Shown here piece by piece: positions 1 through 12,967 of a stretch of 64,000 nucleotides of DNA. This DNA is from Cymodocea nodosa. Its lineage: Eukaryota; Streptophyta; Magnoliopsida; Alismatales; Cymodoceaceae. A program made the position numbers and the translations under genes. A model generated the notes under the pieces. That model saw only the letters and a program-made list of their open reading frames with translations, ran no database searches and was not told where the DNA came from. How positions within the stretch are numbered: position 1 is the first letter of the stretch; every line of letters begins with the position of its first letter. The stretch spans positions 7,837,501 to 7,901,500 of the forward strand of contig CM072345.1 in the NCBI GenBank assembly GCA_036874045.1, in the 5' to 3' direction.

Positions 1-640
1 TTAATATATGTCCATCTTTCTAATTCCATATGTAGTTGAATGTGTTTTCTTTCTAATGTTTAATATATGTTCTTGCAATAAATTATTGTTGTAATTGTTG
101 AATGTGTTTTTACTGTAATATGTAATTGTCGTGTGTTATAAATTATTGTGTTTATGCTTTGTAAAGGGTTCATTGATTTGTATTGATGAGTTCAAACAAA
201 GGCATGAAAATGTTGAAGTTTTTAACGGAACAAAAAGAGGAAGAAGAAGAAGCACAAAAAAGGAAGGGAAAATATGTCTAATAGTAAGACAAACACCAAA
301 ATGAAAGAAAAAAATTGCTAACAAACATTATGAAATGAATGTGAAATAATATAAATTTTTGATTTGCAATTTTCAAAATTTATGTTTGAACTTTATGAAC
401 TTGCATTGATACATTTGAATTTTATAAGAATTTATGAATATTATTTTTTATACATGGTTTTCTTATTATATAATACTTCATAATTCAAGTTAAAATTTCG
501 TTAGATGTATAAACACTCAAATTTCATATTCCATTATTTTTTATCATGTGTATAAACAGGAAAAAATAGGTAGTTTCATCATTTTCCATCATTTTCTGAT
601 TTTTCTTTTCACCATTTTCCAAGTGTACAAATACCTCTCA
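1..640. other. AT-rich intergenic DNA, no gene seen
   Basis: Very AT-rich sequence with only short random open frames. I see no conserved protein motif, RNA gene or clear repeat boundary. Confidence 0.6.
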
Positions 641-1228
641 TGTAACCAAAACTTGAGGACAACTAGTGGAGGATTGAAATCCACCAGTTGTGCTATTAAA
701 AGGTGAGATAAGGCTAGTTAAGCTAGTTGACTAAGAGGTGGAGACCTAGGAAGGCCTCCAATGATCGGATAGACAACTAGAATTGCCAACATGTAAAGAG
801 GGACGAAGATGTTGACAAAAGCCCACTCTTAGAAGAGAAAAGAGGTAAGGTTTTAGGAAAGGGGCCACCGAAACTATGGAGGAATGGAAGGAGGGGCTGA
901 AGGGGCTGTTTCAAAACAAAGAAGTAGCCTAGAAAGAAGCATTTGCTTCGGCAACAACAAAACTAGAGGGAGGTGAGGTAGGCAATGGATCTAGGGGTGG
1001 ATGGCAACAGTGTAGACAAAGCTGAAGGTGAGCAACAATGGTGGAAGAGTTGCCTAGGGTTCGATATGGATTGGCTTTGGTACCATGTTGAATGGGAAAG
1101 AAAAGATCTAAAAAAATTCAATAGATGAGTCAAGTTACATATAAATAGTAGGGGTCTTCATTGGCTCCAACTAGTGATCCAATAACCCAAATATCCCTAA
1201 AAACATAAACATAATAATAACTCTAACA
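640..1228 (-). mobile_element. Putative small LTR-retroelement remnant
   Basis: The segment is richer in GC than its flanks. Read on the minus strand, a short LTR-like block (1089-1228, about 140 bp) begins TGTTAGAG and ends in TTCA. After a 3-bp spacer follows a degenerate initiator-Met tRNA primer-binding site (1074-1084, TGGTACCAAAG against the usual TGGTATCAGAG). The rest (640-1073) would be internal sequence. The spacing matches the intact copia element at 8376-8390. No second LTR and no coding domain are visible, so it may be a TRIM-like or truncated element. This is an inference from one junction. Confidence 0.4.
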
Positions 1229-2640
1229 GAGTTGTATCCTAAATTTTAGAAAATTGTACAATTACATTGCACCCTATTTTTAAATCTATTAGGAAATTCC
1301 TCAACTATAAAATATGCAATGCTATTTAGTGCATGTGGAGATTGTGGGTTGTAATGAATTTCAAATGCTATAAACTCCAATCCAATATTACCAAGTTGTA
1401 TGGGTGTTTCTTATATATTTAGTTGGTGTGTGTTCAGTTTTGAAAAGATATTGAGCTTTCAAACAGTCAAACTGGCCAGAAGATAAGCATATTTCATTTG
1501 GGAGTCAACTTGGGCAAGGTTCTAAATGCATTATGCAGCTGATATCAGAACGAATACAGACAAGATATTGCAACTGAATAATGGACACAACACCTGCATG
1601 CATAGCCATCATAACTGTCCTTGAACCAACAGTCTTATCATGCACATATTAACAATTAAGAAATAAAACATTATACATGTAACTGATTTTTTGGTGTATG
1701 TTGCATGGATGAATGTACCAAATATGCAAGTGGGATCTCAATCCAAATATCTCGTCACATATGTATGGTGAATCCTTATTTTGACTTTTGAGAAAAGGCA
1801 GTGTACCATTGTAGGCAAAAAAGTTCACAAGGGAGATTTTAAGAAATGGCAGATCTATTCACTCTATCAATAACCGAGCCGGATCTGGTGTATCATAGGG
1901 GATTCACCTTTTCTATTGATTCCTACGGAAGCAAACATAGTTGACAAGTTCATGCTTTATGAACAGCCAAGATGCGCACTTACAGCAAGCAAGCTCAAAA
2001 TGTTTGGTTTTGCAATTGACCAAAGTGCATATCCATAGGAAGACAAAACCATTGAATTCATAACTTGACCATGCTTGCACTTCACCATTGAAGCAGACCA
2101 GAACAGTGGTGATGATGGCATACGAGAGAAATTTCTGCCAACAAGAGCAAAGGAGTTGGAGAAAACAACATTGGCAATGGTGAGTTGCGACAGCAACAGT
2201 GACAAACCACAGACATCTCCTATTTCTTTTACCTATTTCTCTAGGTAGTCTATTGTGGACAAATTCTTCCCAATTGGTTTCCCTATAAAGAGGGGAATAT
2301 AAATCATCCGCTGGTAAAAAACTTTAATGACAACAGACCACAGATGACACCACCAAGATATTGGGAGGCTTTCTTCCTGCAAGTTGAGATTTCTTCTTGC
2401 TCTCCCCCTTTCATATTTTGACCTGATATGATCATATGGGGCTCGTTGCTACGTGCAAAGTAAACAGTGACAAACCACAGACTACTTCTAAAGCATCTAC
2501 TGGTGAACAACTCTGACAGCTGCATATTACAGATGTCTGCCATTTTGTTTCCTTCCTGCAAACATAGCCAAGCATACTTCTTTGGAATTAAGTTAGATGA
2601 TAGTGGAAGCAACAGCAAGAATTTGAATACAGTTGCTTCC
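1229..2640. other. Unassigned sequence with two open minus-strand frames
   Basis: Two minus-strand frames stay open (1957-2205 and 2304-2642), but I recognise no domain and see no convincing splice context. A roughly 19-bp phrase (acagtgacaaaccacagac) occurs at about 2196 and again at about 2463, so the stretch carries local duplication. It is probably decayed repeat or intron sequence rather than a gene. Confidence 0.4.
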
Positions 2641-2651
2641 ACAATCTTCTT

Positions 2652-2712
2652 CCCTCTCTCTATTTCTATCTATTTATCCCTCTCTCTCTCTATTTCTATC
2701 TATCTATCTGAT
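2652..2712. repeat. TC/TATC microsatellite
   Basis: Low-complexity run of alternating (TC)n and (TATC)n units, interrupted by TTTATC. It is a simple repeat with no coding value, although one plus-strand frame runs through it. Confidence 0.85.
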
Positions 2713-3059
2713 CATACCAACTTGCCCTCTGTTTTTACCTCTATTCTTTATACCAACAATTGGGTCATCTTCTCTATGTAGCTCATCTTCTTGATTGCCC
2801 ATCATATCTTCAAATCTCCTCTGGTATGTGGATGTCGATGTTTGGATGTCCTCCTTTGGTTGTTGTGCATATGTTTTCTGGTGGTGGTTCTTTTCAAGAC
2901 TCCATATGTCCTCTTATAATGCTGGCAGATTTCCAAGTAACATGACCATTTCTTAGGGAAAATAAGGTGATCCTCATTTAGAATAAAAACATACAGGTAC
3001 AAAAGGGTTGTCCAAGTGATCAATCAAGGAAAAATTAAAACAGAAAAAATAAAAATAGA

Positions 3060-3545
3060 CCATTAGCACCCCCAATAATCTCATCCAAATCACAATGCTG
3101 ACCATTAAACATAAGGGAGTTTCTCTACAGCCAAATAATGCAAGTAGGTTGCATGGATCATCAACAAAGCTGCATGCTTGGTATTCATGAACCTTCCCTT
3201 AAAGACCTTCAGCACCTAGTATGAAATCTTTTAAATAACTGAAAACCCATGTTACCTACTACCACCATTATACCATAGGAGACAAGCTATTCCAGGCCCT
3301 AGCCCTAGATGTGCATGAAAAAAAAACAGATGGTTGATGTCATCTTGATTGGATTTATAAAAGAAGCATAAAATGTCTGAAAACAGCCTCTACCTTTCCA
3401 CATCCATTATTCCATTTAATGGTCAAACATGGAAGAAGAAGAAGAAGGTTGATTTGCCATGTGAGCAGGGCTTTTTTCAATGCAACAAATCATTTCAAAA
3501 ATTTGAAGGCTAAGATGAATGTTTGAAACAAGTGATCCAAGTGAC
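3060..3545 (-). pseudogene. L1-type LINE remnant, 3' part (zinc-binding RT tail)
   Basis: Translated on the minus strand with stops and frameshifts, this stretch gives phrases typical of the C-terminal zf-RVT region of plant L1 LINE ORF2. They are HLFF (with the 'ThLFFxC' context), IIWLxRNSLMFN, then DLDEIIGG. It stops exactly at the target-site duplication of the copia element at 3551. The upstream (5') part of the same LINE resumes at 9231. The 3' boundary near 3060 is uncertain. Confidence 0.6.
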
Positions 3546-3550
3546 ATATT
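3546..3550. repeat. Copia target-site duplication, left copy (ATATT)
   Basis: ATATT lies directly before the LTR that starts TGAAAGGG, and the same ATATT follows the other LTR at 9226-9230. A 5-bp duplication is the expected size for copia integrase. Confidence 0.9.
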
Positions 3551-4382
3551 TGAAAGGGCAGAACAGGATCCTAGGACCTAACACTCAATTGGAAAATTCA
3601 CGAAAACAATAAAGAAAGCAATCACATAAACGAAACATAGGATTTATGTGGATTGACAAATCACCTATGTCCATGGAGTGCTAATGATATTTCTTGCAGC
3701 TGGGGCTTTTCATTGAGTTACAATTACAGTAGTACAAGACCCTTATATACTGAGTCATCAAGACTTACATGACACATTACACAATGTGAACCAATCATAA
3801 ACATTAACTGTGATAAGTCATGTCAAGAGTTTCTTGGTCACATATGGCAAATGTATCTGACTCTACAGAGTTTACAGTTATAACGACCTTGTACAACTGT
3901 ATTAGTCCTATGGTAAATGTAACGAACTTATTCTGTAGTGTTTAGACCCTCTTTGCCAACCTACTTGAATATCACAAACTATCTATGTACTTTAGTCAAA
4001 CATAACAAAGCTCTCTGCCCCTTTATCTACTAAGTATTGTGGACCTTCATTAAGTTTAGTTAAACTTAACGAACTAACTCTATTGTCTTTACCAACATCA
4101 CAAACTATCCATTGAGTTTAGTTAAACTCAACAAACTAACTCTATTGTCTCTGCCAATACTATGAACTATTTGTTGTCTTTATGTTAACACCACGAACTA
4201 TCTATTGAAATTGATTAACTCAACGAACTAACTCTTACATGACTAAGGTCTTTGCATATGACTTCTCTGAACATCATAGACTTGTCTATTAAGTTTAGCT
4301 AAACTCAATGGACTTCAAACATACTGTCCATTCATGATCACTTCAACTGACAAATTAATTAAGGCAATTTTCACACCTAACA
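3551..4382 (-). mobile_element. Copia 3' LTR (element on minus strand)
   Basis: This 832-bp block is homologous along its whole length to 8390-9225. On the minus strand it starts TGTTAGG and ends TTTCA, giving the TG...CA termini of LTRs. The two LTRs differ by many substitutions and small indels, so the insertion is old. Just outside it (4383-4400) a purine-rich tract on the minus strand (caagtaagagat) is a degenerate polypurine tract for plus-strand priming. Confidence 0.93.
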
Positions 4383-7300
4383 ATCTCTTACTTGAAGATT
4401 GACTATAATGTCATTTAAATCAGATCTATGCCTAAAGAGATAAACTACTGTACTTCATGACAAAACAAAGAATTTCAACCAGCACTCAAACACCCTGTTC
4501 AATGTTCTTGAACTTCCATTAAGGTTATGGAAAGCCCTAGCTTCTACCTTGTCACCCCTTTGGTCAACATATCAGTAGCATTCACTGACCTAGGTACTTT
4601 CTGTAGTATTAAAATATGCTCCTCCATCAACTTCCAAATGAGGTGATACCTTCTACTGATATGTTTGGTCCTATAATGATGAACTAGATTCTTTTAGAGA
4701 CAAATAACACTAATTGTCATAGAACTCACATTTGGGTTGACTCTTCCCTAAGTTTGCAAGTAAGTTCTTCAACCAGATTACCTCCTTTATTGCCATTACA
4801 ATTGCTATATAGTCTGCCTCTGTCATGGAAAAAGCCACATTTTTCTACAATCTGGACATCCAACTAATTGCAGTTCCACTAAGAGTAAACACATATCCTG
4901 TGGTACTTTTACTATTGTCTTCATCTCCTCCTAAATCAGCAACACAAAAGTCTTGCAACTACACCTCTCTTCTCCTGAAGCATAAATCAACTCCTATTGT
5001 GTTTCTGAGGTACTTTAGAATCCCCTTCATAACTAACCAATGTTCTTTTCCTAGATTTGACATGAATTTGCTCCCACTGCAAAAGCAATATCTAACATTA
5101 TACACATCATTACATACATTAAATTGTCAACTACAAATGCATATGAAACTTGAGTCATTTCCTTTTTTTCACTTTCATCTGAAGGAAACTAGGATTTAGT
5201 CAGCTTGATCTAACTTCCTATAGGAACATTTTTAGGTGTGCTCTCAGACATTAAATCTACCCAGTACCTTTTCTAAGTATTTTACTTGGGATAACGACAA
5301 AATCTCTTTAGGTCTATCTCTAATAATCTCTATCCCCAAAATCTTTTTTGTATTACCTAAGTCCTTTATGTCAAACTCTTTGGACAAGAGCTTCTTTGAC
5401 TTGTTGATTTCTACCTTATTTGCGCCTACAACAAATATGTCATCCACGTATAGCAACAGTATTATATAAACTCTCACTTAAGTTCTTATAATAGCTATAG
5501 AAATCCATCTCACATCTTGAGAAACCAATAACACAAATGAACTTGTCAAACCTTTTGTACCACTGTCTAAGTGTCTGTTTTAAACCATACAGGCTATTTT
5601 GCAACTTACAAACTAGATTCTTTTTGCCCTTCATTTCAAAACCTTGGGACTATTCATATAATGTCTTCTTCCAACTCTCCATGTAGAAAAGTTGTTTTAA
5701 CATCCAACTACTCCAGAAACAAGTCTTCAACTACCATTAGGCTAAGAATGATCTTAATGGTTCTCATTTTAATTATTGGTGAGAAAATCTCGATGTAAGT
5801 GATTCCTTTCTTCTATTAAAAGTCTTTCGCAACTAACTTAGCCTTGAATCTTCTAGATACATCAACTTCTTCTTTAATTCTGAATACTCATCTGTTTTGA
5901 AATACCCTTTTCTCCTTTGGCAATTGGCAAAACTTCCAAGTTTGATTCTTCATTAAAGATTTCATTTCTTCTTTTGTGGCAGACTTCCACTGTCTAGAAT
6001 GCTTGGATTGGATTGTCTCTTTGAAATATTCAAGTTCTCTACCATCTGTTAGCAACAAATAGTGGAATGATAGAGTAAACCTTTCTAGAGGTTGTGACAC
6101 TGTAATTGACCTTCTTAACTATGGAACTTGGACTTCTTCTAATTGTCCTTTAGTTGCTATTTCAAATGTGATATCTTCAAGATCTTCGTCCACATCTATT
6201 TGACTTACATTTTGAGACTCTTGTTCCTTCTTAGCTGATTGGCCTTTATATTGGTCTTTGTGTTTAAATAATAGATCTTCTTTGAAGGTAACATTCTTCT
6301 CCCTCAAAATTTCCTATTTTGGTCATCTCAACATCAATAACCAAATTGTCCACCTCCATAACCAATGAGGTAGCACTTCTTTGCCTTGAGATTCACCTTA
6401 TTCTTACTCTTGGCATTTATGTGCACATAGGTTGTACAACTAAACACTCTTAGGTGAGACAAGTCCACCTTTTACCTAAGCCACAATTCTTTAGAGATTT
6501 TAAATCCCAAGGGGATAGAGGGCCCTCTATTAATGAGGTATGCAGCAATATTAATTACATCTACCTAGAACTCTTTTGACAGTCTTATATGTATTCTTAT
6601 ATTCTTGGTTGTTTCATTTAAAGTTCTATTCATCTTCTCAACTATCTCATTTTGCTGAGGTTACCAAGTACTATTCTAATCATTTTGATGTCATTTTCTA
6701 CACAATAATTTCTGAAATCATAGCTGACATACTCACCACCATTATCTGACTTTAGATTCTTTACCTTCAAACTAGTTTTATTTTTCACCTCTACTGTCCA
6801 CTGTTTAAACTTGTCCAGCACATCAAATTTATTTTTAAGAAAATAAACTCACACTTTCCTAGTGGAGCCATCAATGAATGTTACATAGAACCTTGAGCCT
6901 TCTAAGGATTTTACAGGGGTTAGCTCACACATATCTGTGTGAACTGACTCCAATTTCTTTAACTTTAACATTCAGATTGTTTTTGAAAAACTCACATTTT
7001 TTTTGCTTCCCATAAAGACAATCCTCACAAAAATCCAAGTCAACAAACTTTAATCCTGGAATCTTTCCTCCTAAAGTCATTATCTGCATTCCCTTTTAAT
7101 TCATGTGTCTTAATCTCTTGTGCCATAAAGAGTAGTCGTCAGCACTTTCAGTTATTGCAATTGTATCTCTCCCATCTGAGGTTACATACAAAGTCCTTCT
7201 CTTAAATTTTATTGCTATCACCATTGCTCCTTTGGCAACTTTCTACTTTTTATTACCAAAATCTGTATGATAGCCCCTATCATCCAGTTGACCCATGAAA

Positions 7301-8375
7301 ATTAAATTCTTGGTCAATCCTGGGACAAGTCTAACGTCCCTTAATTTTCACACCCTATTGCTCTCTGTCCTAATATTGACATTCCCTTTGTCAACTACCT
7401 CCAAGTAACTATCATCTACAAGATAGATTCTTTTTTTCTCAATGGCAACAAAGTTGTGCAGCAATTCTCTACAATTGGTAGAATGAAATGAGACACCTGA
7501 CTCCATCACCCAAGAATCAATCATGCTATCAACATTGCATACTAAGGCTTCAACAATATCTTCACTAACTGTGTCTGTTGAACCCTCTTCTTCCTATTTC
7601 CCTTTAGTTTGGCTAAGGAGACGACATTGATTCCTGAAATGCCCATTTTTATGGAAGTTCCAGTACTCCACATCTTTCTTCTCTCTACCCTTGAACTTGA
7701 ATCTCCCCGTAGAGTTCCTTTATCCTTTCTATTACTTTCTTCCTCTACTATAAACAACTAGAGCTGATGTAGAAGTTTCTCCATTGCTCCTCCTTTGAAC
7801 ATCCACATTGAGAATAAGATCTTTGTACGTCATTTAACTTCAATTTTTCGTGACCTACTAAGCTACTTTAGTCACAACTACAAACTAATAGGAAAATTCG
7901 ATAGCAAAATCAGGGTTTTAATTTCATCATCAAATGTTATGTCAACTGAACTTAACTGAGTGTTTATTGTGTTGAACTCATTACTGTGGTCCATTACATT
8001 ATAATTTTCTCTCATTTTAAGGTTAAATAAGCGACACATCAAATATATCTTGTTTGAAACAAACAACTACTCATACATATTTGATAGTGTCTTCATCAAA
8101 CTAGTCATGGTTTTTTCTTTAACAATGTTAAATGTCACATTCCTAGCCAACATCAATCTAACCACTCCCAACGCTTGTCTGTCCAGTAACTCCTAATCTT
8201 CCTAACTCATCTTGTCTGACTTAATTCCTTTCAAGGGTTCATGTAGCTTTTTCTAGTACAAATAGTTCTCTATCTGCATATTCTAGAAATCAAAGTCATT
8301 GTCATTGAACCTATCAATATTCAACTTTCCATCTTTGACCATCTTCTCAAACTATTGGTGCAACCTAACCTTTAA
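4383..8375 (-). pseudogene. Decayed copia gag-pol internal region
   Basis: Copia polyprotein remains, read on the minus strand from about 8370 down to 4400, broken by many stops and frameshifts. Recognisable pieces in order are: a gag UBN2-type segment (7878-8066, with FNTINTQLSS and FDDEIKTLILLSN); a zinc-knuckle remnant near 7600-7680; the protease region near 7440-7540 (DSWVMESGVSFHSTN, with the catalytic DSG context changed); reverse transcriptase at 5244-5634, with LYGLKQ and the catalytic YVDD box; and an RNase H tail near 4550-4760 (TKHIS, DMLTKG). The order gag-PR-IN-RT-RH is that of Ty1/copia. No frame is long enough to be active. Confidence 0.9.
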
Positions 8376-8386
8376 CTCTGATACCA
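8376..8386 (-). other. Copia primer-binding site (initiator Met tRNA)
   Basis: On the minus strand this reads TGGTATCAGAG, the standard plant copia primer-binding site complementary to the 3' end of initiator-Met tRNA. It starts 3 bp after the 5' LTR end, which fixes the element's orientation. Confidence 0.95.
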
Positions 8387-8389
8387 GAT

Positions 8390-9225
8390 TGAAAGGGCGG
8401 AACAAGATCCTAGTATCTATCTAGCACTCACCTAGAAGATTTATGAAAATAAGAAAGAAAATAATCACAAATGGAACACAAGATTTACATAATTCGATAA
8501 ATTGCCTACATCCACAGGGTGCTAATGGTAGTTCTTGCACCTAGGGTTTTTCACTAAGTTACAATTACAATAGCACAAAACCCTTATATATTGAGTCATC
8601 AAGGCTTACACGATACATTACACAATGTTAATCAATCATAAACACTAACTGTGACAAGTCATGTCAAGTATTTCCTAGTCACACATAGCAAGTGTATCTA
8701 GCTCTATAGGGTTTGCAGTTATAACAACCTCATATGACTATACTAGACCTGTGGTAAATATAACAAACTTATTTCGTAATGTTTAGCTAAACACCACGAA
8801 CTCGCTTTGTCAACTTGCTTGAACATCACAAATTGTCCATGTACTTTAGCCAAACATAATAGATCTCTCTATCACTTTATCTGTTAAGTATTGTGGGCCT
8901 TCGTTGAATTTAGCTAAACTCAACAAACTAACTTCATTGCCTTTACCAACATCACAAATTATCTGTTGGAATTAAACTTAATGAACTAACTTTGTCAACA
9001 CCACGAACTGTCAGTTGTCTCTATGTCAAGACCATGAATTGTCCATTAAGTTTGACTAAACTCAACGAATTAACTCTCACACAATTGGGGTCTTCGCATG
9101 TGACTTCTCTGAATTCCATAAACTTGTCTATTGAGTTTAGCTAAACTCAATAGACCTCAGACTATACTGTTCATTCACAATCTCTTCAACTGACAAACTG
9201 ATTAAGACAATTTTCACACCTAACA
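8390..9225 (-). mobile_element. Copia 5' LTR (element on minus strand)
   Basis: This 836-bp LTR is homologous to 3551-4382. It is flanked inside by the primer-binding site (8376-8386) and outside by the target-site duplication ATATT (9226-9230). It has TG...CA ends on the minus strand. Confidence 0.93.
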
Positions 9226-9230
9226 ATATT
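9226..9230. repeat. Copia target-site duplication, right copy (ATATT)
   Basis: Matches 3546-3550. Removing 3551-9230 joins the two halves of the older L1 LINE. Confidence 0.9.
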
Positions 9231-10900
9231 TTGTCTAGACATTATCTAGCATGGGTTTACAAATTCACACCACACTTGTATATCATAAATTTGTTGCCAG
9301 CAAGTTTTGCTTTTTTTCAAGGGAAATGAAATAGCAACATTATAAAATATAGACTATGCAACAAAGATGGCAACCCAGTTTATTTACAGAAGCAATCTGA
9401 CCTCATTATAAGTGGTTCTGCCCTTGCTCTCCACTTTCTCACATACTGAAAATGATCAAACATACGAACATAACCTTGATCAGTATAATATTTATCTGGT
9501 TAAACCAATCAAAAATCATTTTGTATCTCAATTACAATTTTCAACTTTCTGTTTCCACAGAAAGTGGATTATTCTCTATAATTTCCCTAAAAGTATTTAA
9601 AAAGGAAATGTATACTAAAATGTATAGTAGAAACCAAAAACTGAACTCACAAATATTCCAGAAAGAAAAAAGCAAAATAAGATCAGTTTCTTCAATCACC
9701 TTTCATGCTGAAATGACGGAGCCCCCTTCCACTTTTATCACCACCAACAGCTCGCTGTCCCCTTTTTTTCTTCTTACCACTGTTCCATTTTAAAAAAATA
9801 ATTCAAGATCTTTAATAGTGGTCAAGAAAAAGGGAAACGTTTGTTTAATGGATTTCAACACAAACATTGTGTTGAAATTGTTGTTAAATGGCCATTTAAC
9901 CTTTTTTCTGTTCAATCCATATAATGTCTATTTTCTTTTTTTGGAACATTGATTTTCAATGACATCTAAAAATATAAATGTATTCATTGTACGTGATAAA
10001 TCCAAAGTCTAATTTTCACTAATATGTTTTCACAAGTGAAGCTCCAAGACAACAATGGAATGTTTGCTTGAGAATGTTTTTTAACAAGAGAAGGTTACTC
10101 TGTGCATCTAACAAACACCTTATCATAGCCTTATCTAGAATTCACATTTCAGACTCAGGTAAACCCTGATGTGTTAAGGCCCATTTATTGCCTGATGGTT
10201 CACCTCTGCAGGAGAAGCCATAGAAAGGCTTGAACTTTCAGCAGTAACTTACATGTCCATACTATTTTGCAAGGCTTACACTTTTTCCTTGGCCTATTAT
10301 TCATTGCCACGGACCATGAATTGCCCATAAACTGAAGTAACCCACATCAACTTGTCTTCACCTTTCATGGGAGTAATTGCAGAATCCAGTGTTTCCACTA
10401 GTTGTAAAAGGGGTGTTATTTCCTCTTGTTTTAAGTTCCACCTAAAGTCGAGCTTCCACATCCATTCTATATCAAAACAACTACGTCCATAAGCTTCTCT
10501 TTGGGGTTCACCCCCAGCTTACAGAGTTGTGGGAAGCAACCTAGCAACATGCTATTGTGTATCCATTTATCCATCCAGAAGCAATTTTGTTTCCATGTCC
10601 CACTTTATAACTGATCTGCTGTTAAAAGAAAGCTTGCTGGTTCATCATGTGCTTCCGAAAGGAAGAGAACCACTTCTTAGAATTCCTGTCCTGTTGACAA
10701 TATTTACTGGTGATCATTTTTGTTCAGGTTCTGTGTCCATCAATTTCCCATTGCCATCTCCTCTTGCACCAGAGTGCTATAGCTCTAACCCCCAGAACAC
10801 CAAACATTTTTGATCGGCAAACCCTTTGTCAGTTAATCAGGCGTAGACCTTTACTCATCTCCCCAAATTTAGTCAGGTTAAGAGAAGGGAGAAGATGCAA
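9231..10900 (-). pseudogene. L1-type LINE remnant, 5' part (RT C-terminal region)
   Basis: Read on the minus strand from about 10900 down, broken frames show the plant L1 ORF2 region between reverse transcriptase and the zinc-binding tail. Phrases seen include WQWEIDGHRT, SSFRKHMM, SYKVGHGNKI followed by WDKWIHNSMLLGCFPQL, NPKEKLMDVV, then LLQLVETLD and MWVTSVYGQFMVR. The order and spacing match the 'VGNGxxVxFWxDxW ... LxWxxxxxGxFxVKSAY' pattern of that family. No RT catalytic box is visible, so the copy looks 5'-truncated. It continues at 3545 after the copia insertion. Confidence 0.65.
9852..9878. repeat. Perfect 12-bp inverted repeat (hairpin)
   Basis: ATTTCAACACAA and its exact reverse complement are separated by the 3-base loop ACA. 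The sequence lies inside the LINE remnant region. It may be chance or a trace of a small palindromic element. Confidence 0.7.
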
Positions 10901-12082
10901 CACTGATGACAGCATGCAGCAATGGTGGCTGAAGAGGAACAGTGAAGGAGGGTTGATGACTGTAGTTGAGAAGCTTTTTTCCTTGTTCAGGTTTGAAGTT
11001 TAAGAATAAGTAGATCAGCAAATGGATCTAGGTATTTGAGTATTTAGACTTTTTATTTTTTAAATAGTGTTTGGCTTGATTGAACCAAACCTACTGTTCC
11101 AGCATTTGAATGGTAAGTCTGTTGGTTCCCAGTTTGATCAGCCTGAAGGCCAGTCTGGTCTAATACACAAAACACTGGTACAAATAGCTTAACAATCTCT
11201 TTGAAAACACCCACTGCCAAAAGATGGAGTGGAAATCCTAGGATCTGGACCTAATTGGTCCAATCAGTCTCAGCAACCAGGCGACCAAACTGTATTGCCA
11301 CTCTGCAGGGCATTACCCAGTTCCTGATGTAGAGACATTTTTTTTGTAGTTCATCCCTCCAAGACCAGAGAGAAAATTTTAACAGAAACTTTTAACCATG
11401 CAGTCAATCCACCATAATATGTGAAACTTCCATCTTTTACTAAGCCACTTCTCAATCTCCAGATCCCAATCAATATTACCATGTTGGAAGACGTTGGACC
11501 AAGGCTTAGGTTGATGTACTTCTCACCCTGATGTTCCCCTAGAGCAAGTTCCACTCCTGTAGTCCATTGTTCTGTCCCATAGCGTCCACATCTCATTGGG
11601 CCTCAATACCAGCCACCCAATGGCCAAAGCCCAAGCATCACAAGCACTGGTTGCATCTCCACCATCTCCTACTGCAACTCTGACTACCCTTCCAACAAAC
11701 TCATCTCCATGGCTTGGCTCCTCACCTCTTCTCCACCAGGTTTCCAAGTTTTCTGCCTTTTTTCCTAGTACACCTTAACTTATTTCTTTCATATATATGC
11801 AAAGCCTAACTTTCTGTGTTTGATATTTCAATGAGAATAATCTAAAAATGAGCGCATATCTTTTTCCATTCCTTCTATTGACATAATGAATTTCCATAAG
11901 CATGCAATGGCTAAAACTTAATGTCTTAATGTTGAATTACATTCTCAAAAATATGACATCTGCACCACGATGTGATATATCAAAGCATATTCAAGAAATA
12001 CCATTGCCAAAACAAATATTATCTAATCCATCTATCTATGAACTCATAACTAAAAAGAAATAAAACCACAAGTGGAGCTTAC
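10901..12082. other. Unassigned, presumed DP-gene intron
   Basis: Downstream (minus strand) of the DP exon. Minus frames at 11351-11747 are open but match no family I know. The stretch is probably more LINE or intron debris. No E2F/DP DNA-binding exon was found in it. Confidence 0.45.
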
Positions 12083-12312
12083 ACAGTGACATCTCGTGGT
12101 GATAATGCATCATCTCCATGGATATCAAGATGGTTTAACTTGATGAATGTGTTGTCGCTGGCAGGAGTTGTTGTGGCAGTCCCACTCCGGCTTGAAGGAG
12201 ATCCTCTACTGCCACTTGTAGATGGTGAATTGCATGCAAAGGATGGTACTGCAGACGAAGACCTATTGACAGGTCCTCTTGAATTTTCAAGTTTTGTGCC
12301 TGCATCTTCCAT
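12083..12312 (-). CDS. DP-type (E2F dimerisation partner) protein, N-terminal coding part only
   Basis: Coding part of an exon spanning 12083-12338 on the minus strand, bounded by AG acceptor (TGTAG|GTACGG) and GT donor (ACTGT|GTAAGC). From the ATG at 12312 it gives 76 codons plus 2 bases. The serine-rich run STSGSRGSPSSRS and the block TFIKLNHLDIHGDDA closely resemble the N-terminal region of plant DPB proteins, which lies before the KKKKRGQR and DNA-binding part. Plant DP proteins pair with E2F factors to control cell-cycle genes in the nucleus. The DNA-binding and dimerisation exons should follow at lower coordinates. I searched for their signature residues down to position 1 and did not find them. 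Either the gene continues beyond the left edge across an intron holding the LINE and copia elements, or it is truncated. The DP assignment rests on the N-terminal similarity alone. Confidence 0.6.
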
Positions 12313-12967
12313 TTTGTGGTTGATTCCAGCGACCGTACCTACATATTTGCAAAATTGAGAAATCACTATAGAATTTGGTGAAGTGCACTTTTGCACAAAC
12401 AAATTAAACAGCTGATACGTAGAAGAAAATCTTCATATATGCTGAGTATGAAGTTTAAAGGTTCAATTGAAGAACATATATCAATAATGTCAAGCTCGCG
12501 GTTTGGACTAAACTAAGGCTGCATCATGGCAATAAACTTAATACCCAATCATAAGTGTACAAATGCAACAAGAACCACGTTTGTAAGTTGTAACTGAAAC
12601 CAACCAAGTCACAATTTAGCAAAATATACACAAGCCGGTCAAAGAGGACAGATACCAAACAAACATGCAGGCCCAAATTTTCCCAGCCACGGTTTATAAA
12701 ACCTCACTGAATCAAGTACGCATCTCCTCTCCAATATCAGCACCTCATCGACAAGTCAACAAACAAACACTACGAACAATCTGAAAAAAACAAACTCCCT
12801 TATCTTCGAAACCGAAACAATTTAACAAACAAGCTTTTTCTAAGAATAACATCAAACAAGTTTTCCGAATCAGTATATCCCACTCACAAAAACTAAATCC
12901 GAAGAAAATTACAAAAAGACAAAAAGCGAAAGAAAGAGAAAGGAGAAAGAGGATCCCATCCAAGTAC

